A stretch of DNA of 64,000 nucleotides from Holothuria scabra (GCA_037179385.1 CM074180.1:28563455-28627454); one strand, 5' to 3'. Numbered from the stretch's first letter, positions 12,001 to 20,950 are shown. The notes: a model not told the origin generated them from the letters alone. Numbers and translations are program-made.

Positions 12001-15000
12001 CAGTGTCTTGCATCATTAGGAACAAGTTGGGTGGGGACTAAAAACATTATGTTATGAAATAATTGTAACCGATGTAGCCCCACTTAAACTTAACTTGAAG
12101 TTGCATTAAATTAACAAGTTACAACCTGTTCAAAGATTTAAAATGTGTTTAACTATCACGTTTAATCTCCAAATATTAACAGCGGAAACTACATCCACTT
12201 CAGACCAGACTCTACACATAAATCCACAATAAATAGGTGAGAGTGTTATCAACAAAAGTAAAAATATCGATTGTGATTGCATTCAGCGTATTATTTTTAG
12301 TAGTAAATCCTGTTGGAGTCTGACGGGCAAAACTGCATATCATCACCTAAAACTTTGGACAGAAGATCATTCATTCTTAAACCCTTTTCGTAATCAGGTA
12401 ATGAGATAATGTTACGTTACTTTTTTTTTTTCATTTAAAGGCATTCGTGGACTGTAAATGTATTCGTGCTCGGTACAAAAATGACGACGGATACTCAGAT
12501 ATTGGGGATGATGTTTCCGCCCTAGAAGGTGAATGTGAAAAACCGTGCAATATGTTCATTCCCTACGTCATTGCATACTTCGTTATTCTTTTTCTTGGTC
12601 CGATGTGTGCCAACCCAGCAACCCTCCTTAAAATCAGGTAAGTTACTAAAATGTATCCGGACAGCAAGTGATGGTCTGATTTCAGTCGACCACAGCTGGC
12701 GTATATCACCTTTTAATCTTTCAATTTCTTTGCTTACCTGTATCATGAATGGTTGTACGATGAAACACATCTTGATTTTCTCAATTTTACTGAATATGAG
12801 GGTTTATGTAGACGATAAATGAAGACCATTTAAGGCTGATGGACCCCACCAATGGCTACCTACAGTCACTAAACAGAAGTATTGATCGGATTTGTCTATA
12901 CTAATTATCAGTCCGCAGCCAAGGGAATTCGAATGGGGTAAGGGGGAAGTCCGGAGAAGCCCTTTTCGCCCATAGTGCATTAAGTTTAAGCTTTTGTGTG
13001 ATTAGTTTAATTTAAACAGTCTTTGAGCGCGAGTCTTTGATTTGAAAAGGGCTGACTTATTCCGTGAGGGCACATTTGGAGCTGCTAACGTCAACTGTAC
13101 GAAGAGGAGGGAGGAAGGGGTGTGTGGATAATTGAAAATATTCAATACTATGTGTTACTCCATAAGTTTTAACAGAAGAATTAATATGAAGAATTTTTGT
13201 AACTAGATAGCAATTGTTTGCAACTGTCTTAAAAGAAACAGTGATGGAAAAGGGAGGGGAAGTTTGATCGTATAAAACAGAAAACTTCGTTTGACTACCC
13301 ACCCGATCTTAGACATTAAAGAAAATTGAAAGAGCCTGTTTTTCGGTCTTTATACTTTTTTTAACTGAGAACAGAGGTAAATAATCTACTAAACATTGTG
13401 ACGACAGTTACTTTCTGTCATAAGTTAAGTTCTTATTTTGAAATAGTATCAGCTAAGTGAAGCCATTTTGAGTTCATTCCTTATCGCTTTTAACCATTCT
13501 CAATTGCGTAACTCCTAAGGGCTCTGACGGTACTAATCGCCGGGCACCCAGACTTGTAGGGGCACTCTGAAGGTTCGGCGCCCACAATGATACTTTGCTG
13601 GCAATGATTAGGGGATCTTCCAATCCATTCTTGTCCCTGAGCATCAAGAACCTATGCTGTTCACTTCTGCTAATTGTGGAGTATTCTGACATGAAGAGAA
13701 AAATTGAGCTTTCGTTATTGCATAGGTGTGCTACCCTGGACTGAAACATATAAGAAATATTTTAGTTAAGTAAAGGCTTTTTATGAGAAAGAAACGCAGT
13801 TTTTATAATTTATGAGATACAATTACTTTTTTAGTTATTCCGTATTTTCTTTTTCTTTGCGAGTAATAATTTCTTTCTATTATTTAGATCAGTGAGCAAG
13901 TCTGATCGATCAATGTCCATTTCAGTATCTGATATAACGGGAAAGCTATTTGGTGAGTAATTTTTTAACGTTTCCAATGCACCACCCTGTAACTCAAAAG
14001 GCTATTCCACAGTTCCAGGTTCCACAGTTCCAATACGACCATTTATTTAAATCGGCTTGCTAAGCCTTTGTCATGATTACAGCCACAAAATGTTTGTTTA
14101 TTGTTGATAACGCTCACTAGCACTGGGATGAGCTGTCTGGGAACCAGACAGCTCATCCCAGTGCTAGTGCTAGTGCTCAAGCCAAATACAAAATAGGAAT
14201 AAATTTAACAAACTAAAGCAATTATAAGGTTTTCAAAAATAATAAATAATGACAATTTTTTAACATAATTATTATCACTTCAAAGCTTTGCTAAGGGTAT
14301 CACAATTTTTCCTCTGTATGCCAAATTCCATCCAAAATCTCCGTGTCAAAGCAAAATATATCAGACTTGGGTAAATGAACTATCCGTGGATATGAAAACT
14401 TATATCAACTTTCAAAGTATGCAACAAAACTTTTATTCTAAAGATAAACAGACAAACAAAAAAAAGACGAAAAGGGGGCGCTCTTCGAAAATTGCACTTA
14501 CCAGACTTTTCAATACATAGCAGGTAGCGGGCCACTAATTATAAGTCCCATTGACTTACATACTAAATTAGGCTACTTCCGTGCTCCCTAGCTCCAGTAG
14601 AAGTTTTCAACCAGGACATGCTACCCCTCTGATCGAAGCCCACAATCTCGACTTTCATAGCACTTTCAAATTTCCATACCATGACCATTGAAATTTTGAG
14701 CTTGGGAGCCTTGAATGATAGGGATGTGTTTCCCGCCATAATAGCTACTCAAAAACGGCATTTCACAGAGCGGAGTAATACAATAAAAAAATTGCACTAA
14801 AATTGGTCAGATTGCCTTGAATTTTGCACAGTATGTATTTCAACTCATTTTCTACAAAATCCAAATGCAAAAATGATCATATTTTGTAAGTAACACAGTC
14901 ACAAGCAACATCCCATAAATTTTTTATGGGCGCTTTGTATGTATGCCAGTTAACATTTTCCTGGACATGAGTATTGGAGTTAGTGGCCCGCTACCAGTAG

Positions 15001-18000
15001 AGGTGCCGTTTGATCGAAAATAAAATAGAATGAGCGCCACTACCCAACCATGCAGTTTGTTCTGTGATCGCGCCGTCCTGGTGGAAGGATCTAACTTGAG
15101 TCGAGTGGAAGTAAGGGATAAGGGTTCCCGTCTCCTCTTTGAAAATTTGCTTTATAGACAAATCCGATCAGCGCTTTTGTTTAGTGACTGTAGGCAGCCA
15201 TTACTGGGGTCCATCAGCCTTAAATTGTCTTTATTTACTGTCTACAAGAATTTCAAACCCTCACATTCAGTGAAATTGAGGGAATCAAGATTTAATTTAA
15301 CATATAACGATCCATAATACAGGTAAGCAAAGAAATTGAAAAAATTAAAAGGTGATAGACCCCACTTATGGCTGACTGAAAAAAGACCATCACTTGCTGT
15401 CCGGATTCGTCTATTGTGTAAACTTATATGCAATCTGTTGTCACATATGTCATCTTTGTGATGAAATATTTTTGTATTGTCTGAGAAGCTAGAAAAATTG
15501 GTATCAGTGAATAGAATTGCTCAATGCCCAATGGCTACATCACTGCGTTATTATATATTATGCTTCTTGAACGACGAAGTGCGTCAGTTATTAATAAATT
15601 TAAAGAAAATCACCGCGTCTGATGCATCCAAATGCCTTTGATTGCGCGGAAAATTGTACTTTTTAAACAATTAATTTCAAATATGGGGCTTTAAATATAG
15701 ATAATTCGAAAGTTTATCAAAGGAAAATTGGGAAAACCGGACTGATCGGTGTAACTTGTTGATCTGGTGTCACATAAGGCAAATTTCCTAATTTTTCATT
15801 TTTCAGAGTCAGGGGCTATCGCCTCCTGTTCCCATACCCTTCTCTATAGCTACGCCAATGTAATGAACTCCAAAATGTAAACAATTTCTTTTCTCTAACA
15901 GGGTTCATACCGGGGCCGATTTACTATGGTGCTGCCATTGATACAGCTTGTCTTTTGTTCCAATCATCATGTGGTAAAACTGGAAACTGTTTAGTCTATG
16001 ATATTGAAAAGTTCCGTTACGTATTCAACGGCATTACCTTGACTTTACAAATTCTTGCAACACTCTGTGTCATCGCTTGTTTTCTCACCGTCCGTTTTGG
16101 TGAAAAGGATTCGAAACAGGTAATTAGAATACAAATTTTTTCTTTCGTCCCTCCACCCTCTATTAGTAAGTTTCAATCATATAGTCAGTCCACACAAGCG
16201 TGCGGCAGCGCAGAATAAAGCGCCAGTCACACAACAGAGATATAGAATAGGATTACAGAACAATTTCAAAATCCCGGAAAAGCCCGGAAAGAAAAAAAAA
16301 ACCCAAAAGCTGTCAACCTGTGATTATCAATATATATGTAACTTGTGTCAGAGGACTACGACAATGAAATGGAAACTTATTTCGTGACTTCACTTACATC
16401 GACAGAAAGAGTTCATCCCGTGCTCATGCAAAAATTGTTTTTTCCGAAGAAATATTCTGTTTGGCGATAAAAGTTATAACGGTACATGATACAAGAACAG
16501 TTATCTTAACAAGATTGTTTATCGAAACAGATCGAAGTAGCGTGACCCTGCCTCAAACTAAATTCTGATTAAAAAATTATTTGTCCGATTTAGGAAACTT
16601 TGCATCGAATTTCGGATTAGAAACTGCTGTAGTGTAACCCACCCAATTAAAAAGATTTTAAATCGATGTAGCGTTACTAAATGGTAGAAGACAAGTTTCA
16701 AAGTGACTGGAATTTTAGTTGAACAATTATTTGATTGAGTTTAACATTTAACATTAATAGTGTCAAACGTTAAACATGAGGGAAGTGTTCAAAATTACAC
16801 ATGTATGATATATTCAAACATTTGACACTTGTTCAGCCAATTACCATTGAAGGTGGCGTCTGTGCGTTCGTTTTACGTCTAAGGCATTATCTGGTTATTG
16901 CCAGTGGCGTAGCTAGACATTTTCCAGGGGATTGGCGCAAACACCTAAATTTTCCGAATTTATTTAAAGTGTGAACACCATTCCTCTGGGAACGTAATAT
17001 TCGACTCGCGAATTGCGTCGAAACTTTTTAACAGATTTTGGAAAATGTGGAGCTTGTATTGGGGAAAATTTTGGATTCTGGTATTCAAATTTCCGAATTT
17101 TCACTTTTCTGAGCCGGGTGGCGGTTATGTCCCCTGCACCCGTGTAGTTACGACACTAGTTATTGTAATTATGTACTTGTGATTGTACAACGTGGAAGCT
17201 AGGTTTGAGCGTTCAAAATCTGTTGCAAAAGGTCTTCAACTTGATTTGTAGTGATAAATGCCAATGTGCTAGAGATAGGCTAACTCACCACTTCTTATTT
17301 CTCCATCGACTGTCACAATAAAAATTATTCATTCTGCGATTCCTGTACGACCTTGCAGAAATCAAGTCATAACATTATATCCAAAAAAAAACATGATGTA
17401 ATCTTCAAATTCAGCTGTTCCGTGGTTCGCAACGGCAGTTGTTCGCCACGCCAACCTACAATTTTACCAGGAGTCGAACAGAAATTTTCAATTTGCTCTT
17501 TGATTGACATCAAATTCAAAAACTGTAACATTTTAACATTTATGATACAGCACGTGCCGAGAGTGTTCCGATTGCACAGTAGGGCCTTGTATACTCACAA
17601 GGTTGGCCATGAAGCAGCTAACTAGGGTTGTATCTGAATTAGGATGAAATTGAGACAGTTGTGAGATCGTCTAGAAATAAGTCAGTAAGTAGGATGGGAG
17701 AATTGGAGCTGTCTGAGGTGAAGAATAGATGTCTCAAATCTAGCAACCCTTCTTTCTTTTGTAAAGCGCTTGAGAATAATTACCAAAAAAAGAAAAAAAA
17801 TACGCCGTGATTGAAAATGAACGTGCACTCTAAGAGATAACGCACTTTTGTGCGGACGAATGTAATACTTATTTAGGGTACAAACATTGACTTTGTTGTT
17901 ATTGTGTCCGATAGACAACTACATTTATCCGTGTGTAACTTTTCTGTCTATTTCATATATGTGAGAGTCCATGTCGTATAAATCTGTTTTTTGTTTTCTT

Positions 18001-18043
18001 ACAGATTACTGAACCAGTCCCACTCAAGAGGTACCCAGACTAA
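2713..18043 (+). CDS. OATP gene A (SLCO family transporter), 5'-truncated by window edge; eight coding exons
   Basis: Join of 2713-3054, 5287-5451, 9101-9329, 10492-10648, 12441-12637, 13888-13952, 15902-16119 and 18005-18043. All junctions use AG acceptors and GT donors, and the phases (1,1,2,0,2,1,0) agree across every intron, giving 470 residues and a stop. Seen in the sequence: the OATP signature DPRWIGAWWLGF, an acidic cytoplasmic loop, a Kazal-like cysteine-rich extracellular loop spread over three exons, the IPGPIYYG motif before the last membrane segments, and a short C-terminus ending RYPD. The family consists of 12-segment plasma-membrane carriers that take up organic anions such as bile salts, conjugated steroids and thyroid hormones; this protein's substrate cannot be told. 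The missing part is the N-terminus and about the first four membrane segments, which gene B encodes in one exon. None of it is visible in 1-2712, so it should lie upstream. The subfamily is not assigned; the C-terminal part looks somewhat SLCO4-like, which is weak evidence. Confidence 0.95.
3055..4518. other. Gene A intron, first part: nothing recognised
   Basis: AT-rich intron sequence with no delimited repeat. The two overlapping ORFs on opposite strands near 4013-4324 have no recognisable domain. Confidence 0.5.
4519..4807 (+). mobile_element. Family-1 MITE copy, right end lost
   Basis: It starts at TTAA 4519-4522 (ttaaagccagtcattcgtca). It keeps acacagcatg, ccctgaaggaataaacc and gtgggagggact, then runs into repeat F near 4801 without a right TTAA end. 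Confidence 0.7.
4801..4952 (-). repeat. Dispersed repeat family F, copy 1
   Basis: The reverse complement of this stretch matches 41866-42016 over about 150 bp, sharing ttggctagacacttag, tgacgaaaacaag, atatcccatgttgcgcccca and ggattaccgaaatcgctt with scattered changes. A short related piece (gcgaattaccgaactggctt) recurs at 5200-5220. Class unknown. Confidence 0.7.
5287..5451 (+). CDS. Gene A exon: membrane segment 7 and following loop
   Basis: The exon is 165 bp (55 codons), phase 1 in and phase 1 out, between tcgacag and the donor gtaagg. It encodes GLLKSVWRVVTNPVVFF, a hydrophobic segment, then LFGAKYIQFQFGIRP and ASVLFG. OATPs have an equivalent stretch (a kept S-x-W-x-x-x-x-N-P start and a K-Y-x-x-x-Q-F motif) leading into segment 8. 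Gene B exon 58979-59143 has exactly the same length and phases and about 60% identity by eye (34 of 56 residues). Confidence 0.95.
5471..5985 (-). mobile_element. tRNA-derived SINE copy split by a family-1 MITE
   Basis: Flank 5471-5505 (attttacggctcagtttctgg) and flank 5814-5985 (gcgcctcttttccagttgtg, atgctgaacaccaaacag, then a decayed tRNA-like part) are the two halves of the SINE seen whole at 62649-62860. The MITE sits at the TTAA of the SINE sequence; the intact site is visible at 55630-55650 as gacttaagtc. Confidence 0.8.
5506..5813 (-). mobile_element. Family-1 MITE inserted in a SINE, TTAA on both sides
   Basis: TTAA at 5506-5509 and at 5810-5813 flank a 300-bp body. Its ends, aaggcccagttctctcacc and gggtgagaggatttaccctt, are inverted repeats. 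It is the reverse orientation of the copy at 950-1256. The host SINE resumes exactly after the second TTAA, which shows the boundaries independently. Confidence 0.9.
5986..7240. other. Gene A intron, middle part
   Basis: No exon was seen. It holds a C-run at 6954-6963 and a partial repeat (family G) at 7053-7125 (aagtcctcccgacc, then cggcgaaaccgaa) that recurs at 24987-25055. Otherwise nothing was recognised. Confidence 0.45.
7241..7546 (+). mobile_element. Family-1 MITE copy, diverged
   Basis: It contains caactctcaccccaaacgac, ttttcaattggcacacctct, caccctgaagcaataaactg and gagaattgtaactgcttgg in the family order, ending near ctttaaa at 7540-7546. The left TTAA is not preserved. Confidence 0.75.
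7547..9100. other. Gene A intron, last part
   Basis: No repeat was delimited. A C-run with CT-rich surroundings lies at 8760-8795. The intron ends at the acceptor acatataaag with a modest pyrimidine tract (tctttttgtt). Confidence 0.45.
9101..9329 (+). CDS. Gene A exon: membrane segments 8-9 and start of large extracellular loop
   Basis: The exon is 229 bp, phase 1 in and phase 2 out, between acatataaag and the donor gtaagt at 9330. It reads GAILLPAGVIGNIVGGFVIK, the conserved P-A-G-x-x-G-x-x-x-G-G-x-x-x-x turn of OATPs, then RFARTRLQLATIFVVISCIV, a hydrophobic segment, then FGCSNKDIAGLTVHYPLETLNGT. The cysteine in FGC is the usual first cysteine of extracellular loop 5, and N-G-T is a possible glycosylation site there. 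The equivalent exon of gene B was not found inside the window. Confidence 0.94.
9398..9492. repeat. Two-copy tandem duplication, unit about 45-50 bp
   Basis: The words tctggcgaagagttgaat, gcgaaacgtaac and tcgcc occur twice in a row with few changes. The duplication lies just inside the gene A intron after the exon ending at 9329. Confidence 0.8.
9585..9665 (-). mobile_element. Fragment of the tRNA-derived SINE (tRNA-like end)
   Basis: tgttttgtcttcggcatta, cccaacctccccactacaag and tctgatgctcttaccactgg match, on the minus strand, the tRNA-like part of copies 23766-24000 and 62649-62860. The rest of the SINE is missing or too diverged. Confidence 0.6.
9678..9865. repeat. Dispersed repeat family D, copy 2 (partial)
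   Basis: caatgtgaggaagtgatac, ctctgctgcctta, tttcacatatgaaaat and taacttccccttta match the second half of the copy at 51040-51315. Confidence 0.65.
9990..10215. repeat. Degenerate minisatellite, period near 20 bp
   Basis: A loosely repeating pattern of tgcattgtcacagcaac-like words covers the region, with many variants (gcattgtcatggcaacaa, ctgtcacagcaacactgca, ttttcacagcagcaatgca). It is intronic in gene A. Confidence 0.6.
10492..10648 (+). CDS. Gene A exon: Kazal-like cysteine cluster of extracellular loop 5
   Basis: The exon is 157 bp, phase 2 in and phase 0 out, between tctcctcag and the donor gtgcgt. It carries six cysteines in the pattern SPC-N-EDC-DC-PVLYSPIC-GADDITYSSAC-HAGC. This is the Kazal-type serine-protease-inhibitor-like fold that OATPs carry in their large extracellular loop between segments 9 and 10. 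It ends NGRNYT, a second possible glycosylation site. A stronger-looking donor, gtaagc at 10653, would break the reading frame into the next exon, so the weaker gtgcgt at 10649 is preferred. Confidence 0.93.
10945..11095. mobile_element. Truncated hAT-like MITE (GTAGCCACGGGG family)
   Basis: It starts cagtggcgtagccacgggga. The body is the reverse complement of the element at 57767-57979, sharing gggggttaga, ccaaccttgcaatgcaaaaa and cttagacttttccctca. The far end is lost, so the target duplication cannot be tested here. Confidence 0.75.
11291..11532. repeat. Two-copy direct repeat, unit about 120-130 bp
   Basis: Copy one (about 11291-11420) and copy two (about 11421-11532) share ggtaacggatgacaagtcg/ggtaacgaatggcaagttg, attcgattgtggattaacac/attcagggttaatacatag and aaggtgaccaaatg/aaggtgatggaatg in order. 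It lies in the gene A intron. Confidence 0.7.
11533..12440. other. Gene A intron, last part
   Basis: No exon was seen. Around 11740-11880 short words like gtttagcgattaaacac recur two or three times, with no clear unit. It ends in a 10-T run directly before the acceptor used at 12441. Confidence 0.45.
12441..12637 (+). CDS. Gene A exon: end of Kazal-like loop and membrane segment 10
   Basis: The exon is 197 bp, phase 0 in and phase 2 out. It follows a long T tract and tcatttaaag and leaves at gtaagt (12638). AFVDCKCIRARYKNDDGYSD supplies the C-x-C pair that closes the Kazal-like module, then GECEKPC gives two more cysteines, then MFIPYVIAYFVILFLG forms membrane segment 10. The end, NPATLLKIR, enters the cytoplasmic loop. 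A family-3 MITE copy starts only about 13 bp past the exon end. Confidence 0.94.
12651..12900 (-). mobile_element. Family-3 MITE (TAGAC ends), copy 1
   Basis: It is the reverse complement of the copies at 15154-15414 and 61908-62165. Its left end (tatccggacagcaagtgatg) and right end (gatcggatttgtctata) are inverted repeats. Shared inner words are cttaaatggtcttcat on the minus strand and gatggaccccacc. It begins 13 bp after the exon ending at 12637, close to the splice donor. Confidence 0.8.
12901..13887. other. Gene A intron before the micro-exon
   Basis: No repeat was delimited. The minus-strand ORF at 13474-13749 shows no recognisable domain. Confidence 0.45.
13888..13952 (+). CDS. Gene A 65-bp micro-exon: cytoplasmic loop between segments 10 and 11
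   Basis: This very short exon lies between ttatttag and the donor gtgagt and is too short for a simple ORF scan. It joins in phase 2 to the upstream exon and leaves in phase 1, reading (R)SVSKSDRSMSISVSDITGKLF(G). OATPs have R-x-V followed by an R-S-x-A-L-G-like stretch and a R-L-L-G before the IPGPI motif. The order and the exact frame to GFIPGPI in the next exon support it. The usual A-L-G is replaced by S-I-S here. Confidence 0.9.
14115..14169. repeat. Perfect hairpin: 26-bp stem, 3-nt loop
   Basis: Left arm 14115-14140 and right arm 14144-14169 are exact reverse complements, with loop GAA. The stem begins cactagcactgg. The right arm is followed by an extra ctagtg unit. Perfect pairing over 26 bp in an intron otherwise full of decayed repeats points to a recent origin. 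Confidence 0.9.
14523..14995. mobile_element. Inverted-repeat element with GGTAGCGGGCCACTAA ends
   Basis: A perfect 16-bp terminal inverted repeat lies at 14523-14538 and 14980-14995. The body is about 470 bp with no coding capacity. The target duplication is not clear (flanks both contain TAG). Its superfamily is unassigned. Confidence 0.7.
15154..15414 (+). mobile_element. Family-3 MITE, copy 2
   Basis: The ends are atagacaaatccgatca and gtccggattcgtctat, inverted repeats. The similarity of the two ends runs inward for about 70 bp (gcagccattactggggtcc near the left; the complement of tagaccccacttatggctg near the right). About 260 bp, non-coding. Confidence 0.85.
15415..15901. other. Gene A intron before exon 15902
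   Basis: Nothing was delimited except a short piece at about 15810-15860 resembling ends of the GTAGC-type hAT MITEs (tagctacgcca). The acceptor is ctctaacag. Confidence 0.4.
15902..16119 (+). CDS. Gene A exon: membrane segments 11-12
   Basis: The exon is 218 bp, phase 1 in and phase 0 out, between ctctaacag and the donor gtaatt. It begins GFIPGPIYYGAAIDTACLL, the strongly conserved OATP motif before and through segment 11, then CGKTGNCLVYD, an extracellular turn with two cysteines, then FRYVFNGITL and a hydrophobic last segment ILATLCVIACFLTVRFG. It continues in frame into the short terminal exon. Confidence 0.95.
16902..17158. mobile_element. Small hAT-like element, 8-bp flanks match 7/8
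   Basis: It starts cagtggcgtagctagacat and ends gtgtagttacgacacta. The flanking octamers are gttattgc (16894-16901) and gttattgt (17159-17166). An 8-bp target duplication and CAGTG-like ends fit the hAT superfamily. It lies in the last intron of gene A. Confidence 0.8.
17423..17737 (+). mobile_element. Family-1 MITE copy, diverged
   Basis: It contains cggcagttgttcgccacgcc, ttttcaatttgctctttgat, tacagcacgtgccgagagtg and gagaattggagctgtctgag in family order. TTAA ends are not preserved. Confidence 0.7.
18005..18043 (+). CDS. Gene A terminal coding exon and stop
   Basis: The acceptor ttttcttacag is followed by 12 codons, ITEPVPLKRYPD, and a TAA at 18041-18043. The phase matches the previous exon (phase 0). 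The cytoplasmic tail is very short and lacks an obvious PDZ-binding end. I did not see a convincing canonical polyadenylation signal just downstream, so the 3' UTR end is not placed. Confidence 0.85.
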   Translation: MTEPVPLKRYPD

Positions 18044-20012
18044 GTTACCGAGGAAAAATGGTCGATATTATATTTTAAAAGTAAATGCACATGTGCACCT
18101 CACTGAACTTATGTGTTCCTAGAAGGGTATTTATATCCCAGAAGTAGGCAGGGGGATGAGAAATCTTCAAAAATTGCTTACAGTGGGGTATCCCCACGGA
18201 ATTCCTATACACGGACAGAAGATACTCCACGGTAGATTGTCGCTACCGTACGTGTGAGAAAAAGGGCACCTGCTATGATCAGTGGCTATGATTTTGTGTG
18301 AAAGTTTGGACTTGCTCAAGTCAGATAGATGATTTTGCGAAAAAGTTGAAATAATTTTTAAATATGGCAAGGTAATGTCACAACCACTTCCCGTATTGCA
18401 GGAATATGATATTGTTCCTCATTCAAGCTTAACTTTTGTTTAAAATATAACAGAGTCGAGTCAAATTTATAGCTTCACGGCGGCCATCTTGGTGCGTCGT
18501 TTTTGTCCCAATCGCTGGCGGTCCATGTATACAAGTCCGTGGGTATCCCGAATGCGGTTAATTCAGATTTACGTTTTGGTATCAGTTGAACGGTCTATAG
18601 GTTCAAATCACAAATTTCAGAATGTAGCCTGAACATTTGGGGTGGACAAACAACAGTTATATGCTACCCCTGTAGGGGGACATAACAAGGGGAGATGAAA
18701 CTCAGATGGTGCTTTTTAGTGACAATGCAGCATACTTTTGATTTGTTTTACGCCTCAACTTGTAAATTTCTGGTCTAATCTGGTGGCAGCCACGGCTTGT
18801 CTCTAGTTGTGGATCGATGGATTGTTTTCCCTCAAAATACGCCATTGTCTTTGCGGAACATCACCCAACGACCTAAGGTTCCATCATTAAAGTCTATGGT
18901 GTGGCAAGACCTGGATTTCGAACCCATACCTCCATTGTGAGGGAACGATGTGGCAATGTAGCATAAAATGCCCGCTTCCTAAGGCAACAATTCCAGAATA
19001 TTTTAAGAGCTGGGAGATTACGCTTTTAGCTGTTGTAATTGTGTTGGATATACAGCTTGTACAACACATGCAACTGTACAAATTTTAAACCTAATAGGCC
19101 TATAACCATATCTCGTCCTTAGTCAGCCGGCATTTAACAGCAGAATTCAAAGTGCAAAACAAATATCTTGTAATGAAACGGGTGTTTTTTAAAATAATGT
19201 TACTTTCTTTACTCAATTCGAGTGCAGTCTCATTTTTACCAAACCCGTTTTCGATCCCATTCTTAACTTATGAAGTATTATATCTATAGCAATTATCAAT
19301 TCCTGGTTTTTGAAAGATTGTTCGTTTGAACGACTTTTCTTTTAAAGAGCATTAACTATTTGGTCGCACGACACATGGGGCAAGTTTTATGAGAATTGAT
19401 TAAATTTCATTTGCACCGAAGACACCAGGAAGTTGATTCGGTATTTTCACATGAAAAAGTTAAACGGAAAAGTAAAAACAACTGTTTTTTAGTGTAATAT
19501 GCATTTTATTTACTTACTAGACTCTCGAACCAGCATAGAACGCAATGCGAAAGGATTCATAACTATTAATTTGGGGCAGGTGGGCAGCATGTATTCCAAT
19601 CAGGGAGGTGTTGTTCCAATTCTGTGTCTCGGATAAAATTGTTGACATACAAGTAAGCTTGGGTTCACCAATATGTAGTTCGATGGTTTTGCAAAGATAG
19701 GTGCATAAAAGAAGCGAAACAGGCGCCAAATCTAAAAACGGTTTAGGTCGGTGTAAAGTTTTCAAAGTTAGGACATCAATCTTCGTACCGAAGCCTGTAT
19801 TATCCATCAAGACAAATAGTTTTCATTATGGGCCCAACTTTAACCGATCGGTTAGAAACGAGCTGTAAAACTCCATTCAGGGAGGCGTTATTAAGATACA
19901 CCTCCCTGCTCCATTTAATCTAAGCTAATCTCATCGCTAAAAGTAACCAGCTGCATTATCAAGTGGCTAGAACGTCTGAATTGCAGCCGGAAGGTCTCTC
20001 TAAAAACTAAAA
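18044..20012. other. Intergenic DNA downstream of gene A
   Basis: This includes the unplaced 3' UTR of gene A. A tRNA B-box-like string on the minus strand (ggtatgggttcgaaatcc, about 18911-18928) hints at an old SINE, but no A box or tail was seen. No gene was recognised. Confidence 0.4.
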
Positions 20013-20270
20013 ACTCTAAAAACATCCTGGTTAAATCCTGGTTAATTTAACCAGAACGGGGTCAATAATTAACCATACATTTCATGGTTAAAAAGAAAAA
20101 AGAAATTTAACCAGGAAAATGTTAAATTCTTATCAGGATTTCTAACCAGTAGTTAATTTAACAAGGAAAATGTCAATTTTGATCAGGATTCTCGAGTTAT
20201 TTTAACCAGGAAACGTATGGAAAATTATTGCCCCCGATCCTGTTAAATTTAACCAGGATGTTTTAGAGTG
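20013..20270. mobile_element. MITE with ACTCTAAAAACATCCTGG ends
   Basis: The left end actctaaaaacatcctggtt and right end accaggatgttttagagtg are inverted repeats of about 24 bp with one indel. The interior repeats the word ttaaccagg several times. 258 bp, non-coding. Confidence 0.8.
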
Positions 20271-20539
20271 TATGTAGTGAACTGAGATGACGTACAAAAC
20301 CGAATTAGTTTTTCTGGAATATTTTCTAAGATATTCTTGCTAAGTCTGACCATAAAAAAAAGGGCTCTGTGAGCAGATATTTCCCAAGAAGTTATCATGA
20401 GAGTTGGATACAAGCAACAGAAGACTTCAGTAGTCTTTGTTTTGTGTCTTGGCTCTACCAGCTTATTACAATGTAAGGAGTTACAGTGTAGTGCATGCAC
20501 AAAATGTGTCTGGGAGGCATTATTAAAGTGTCTCAAAGT

Positions 20540-20950
20540 GTGCTTTTACACTTAATCCGAATCTGATCGCCTGCACGGGGTATGATTCGCTGCTAGATAT
20601 CAAATTTGAAGTGTAAATGCAGATCAGATCCGGATCTGATCGCCCGATTTTGATCCTAGTAAGGGGTGGGGGAAGGATCAGACCCCAGGCAGGCGATCAA
20701 ATCTGTAGTGTAAATGCTCGCCGGATCAAGGTACAGTGTGCATGGTACATGCACAGGGTATGTTTTTTGTCTTCACTTTGGTGCGCATGCGCGTGTGCCT
20801 GCATTTCGTAATTCATTTGGAGCGACTTCCGCTTAAGCACAGAGGATCAGAGTACGAGACAAGTGTAAATGCACCAGGATCAAGCCATACACGTTATTCG
20901 ATACGCTGATAACATCGGGCGATCAGATCCGGATCAAGTGTAAAAGCACC
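20540..20950. mobile_element. MITE with GTGCTTTTACACTT ends
   Basis: The left end gtgcttttacacttaatccg and right end (complement ggtgcttttacacttgatcc) are inverted repeats of about 33 bp reaching gatctgatcgcc on both sides. The interior repeats gatcagatccggatc and agtgtaaatgc. About 410 bp, no ORF of note. Confidence 0.85.

Noticed and set aside
18887..19081. Possible tRNA gene or SINE from a B-box-like string
   Set aside because: No A box at the right distance and no cloverleaf could be drawn by eye.
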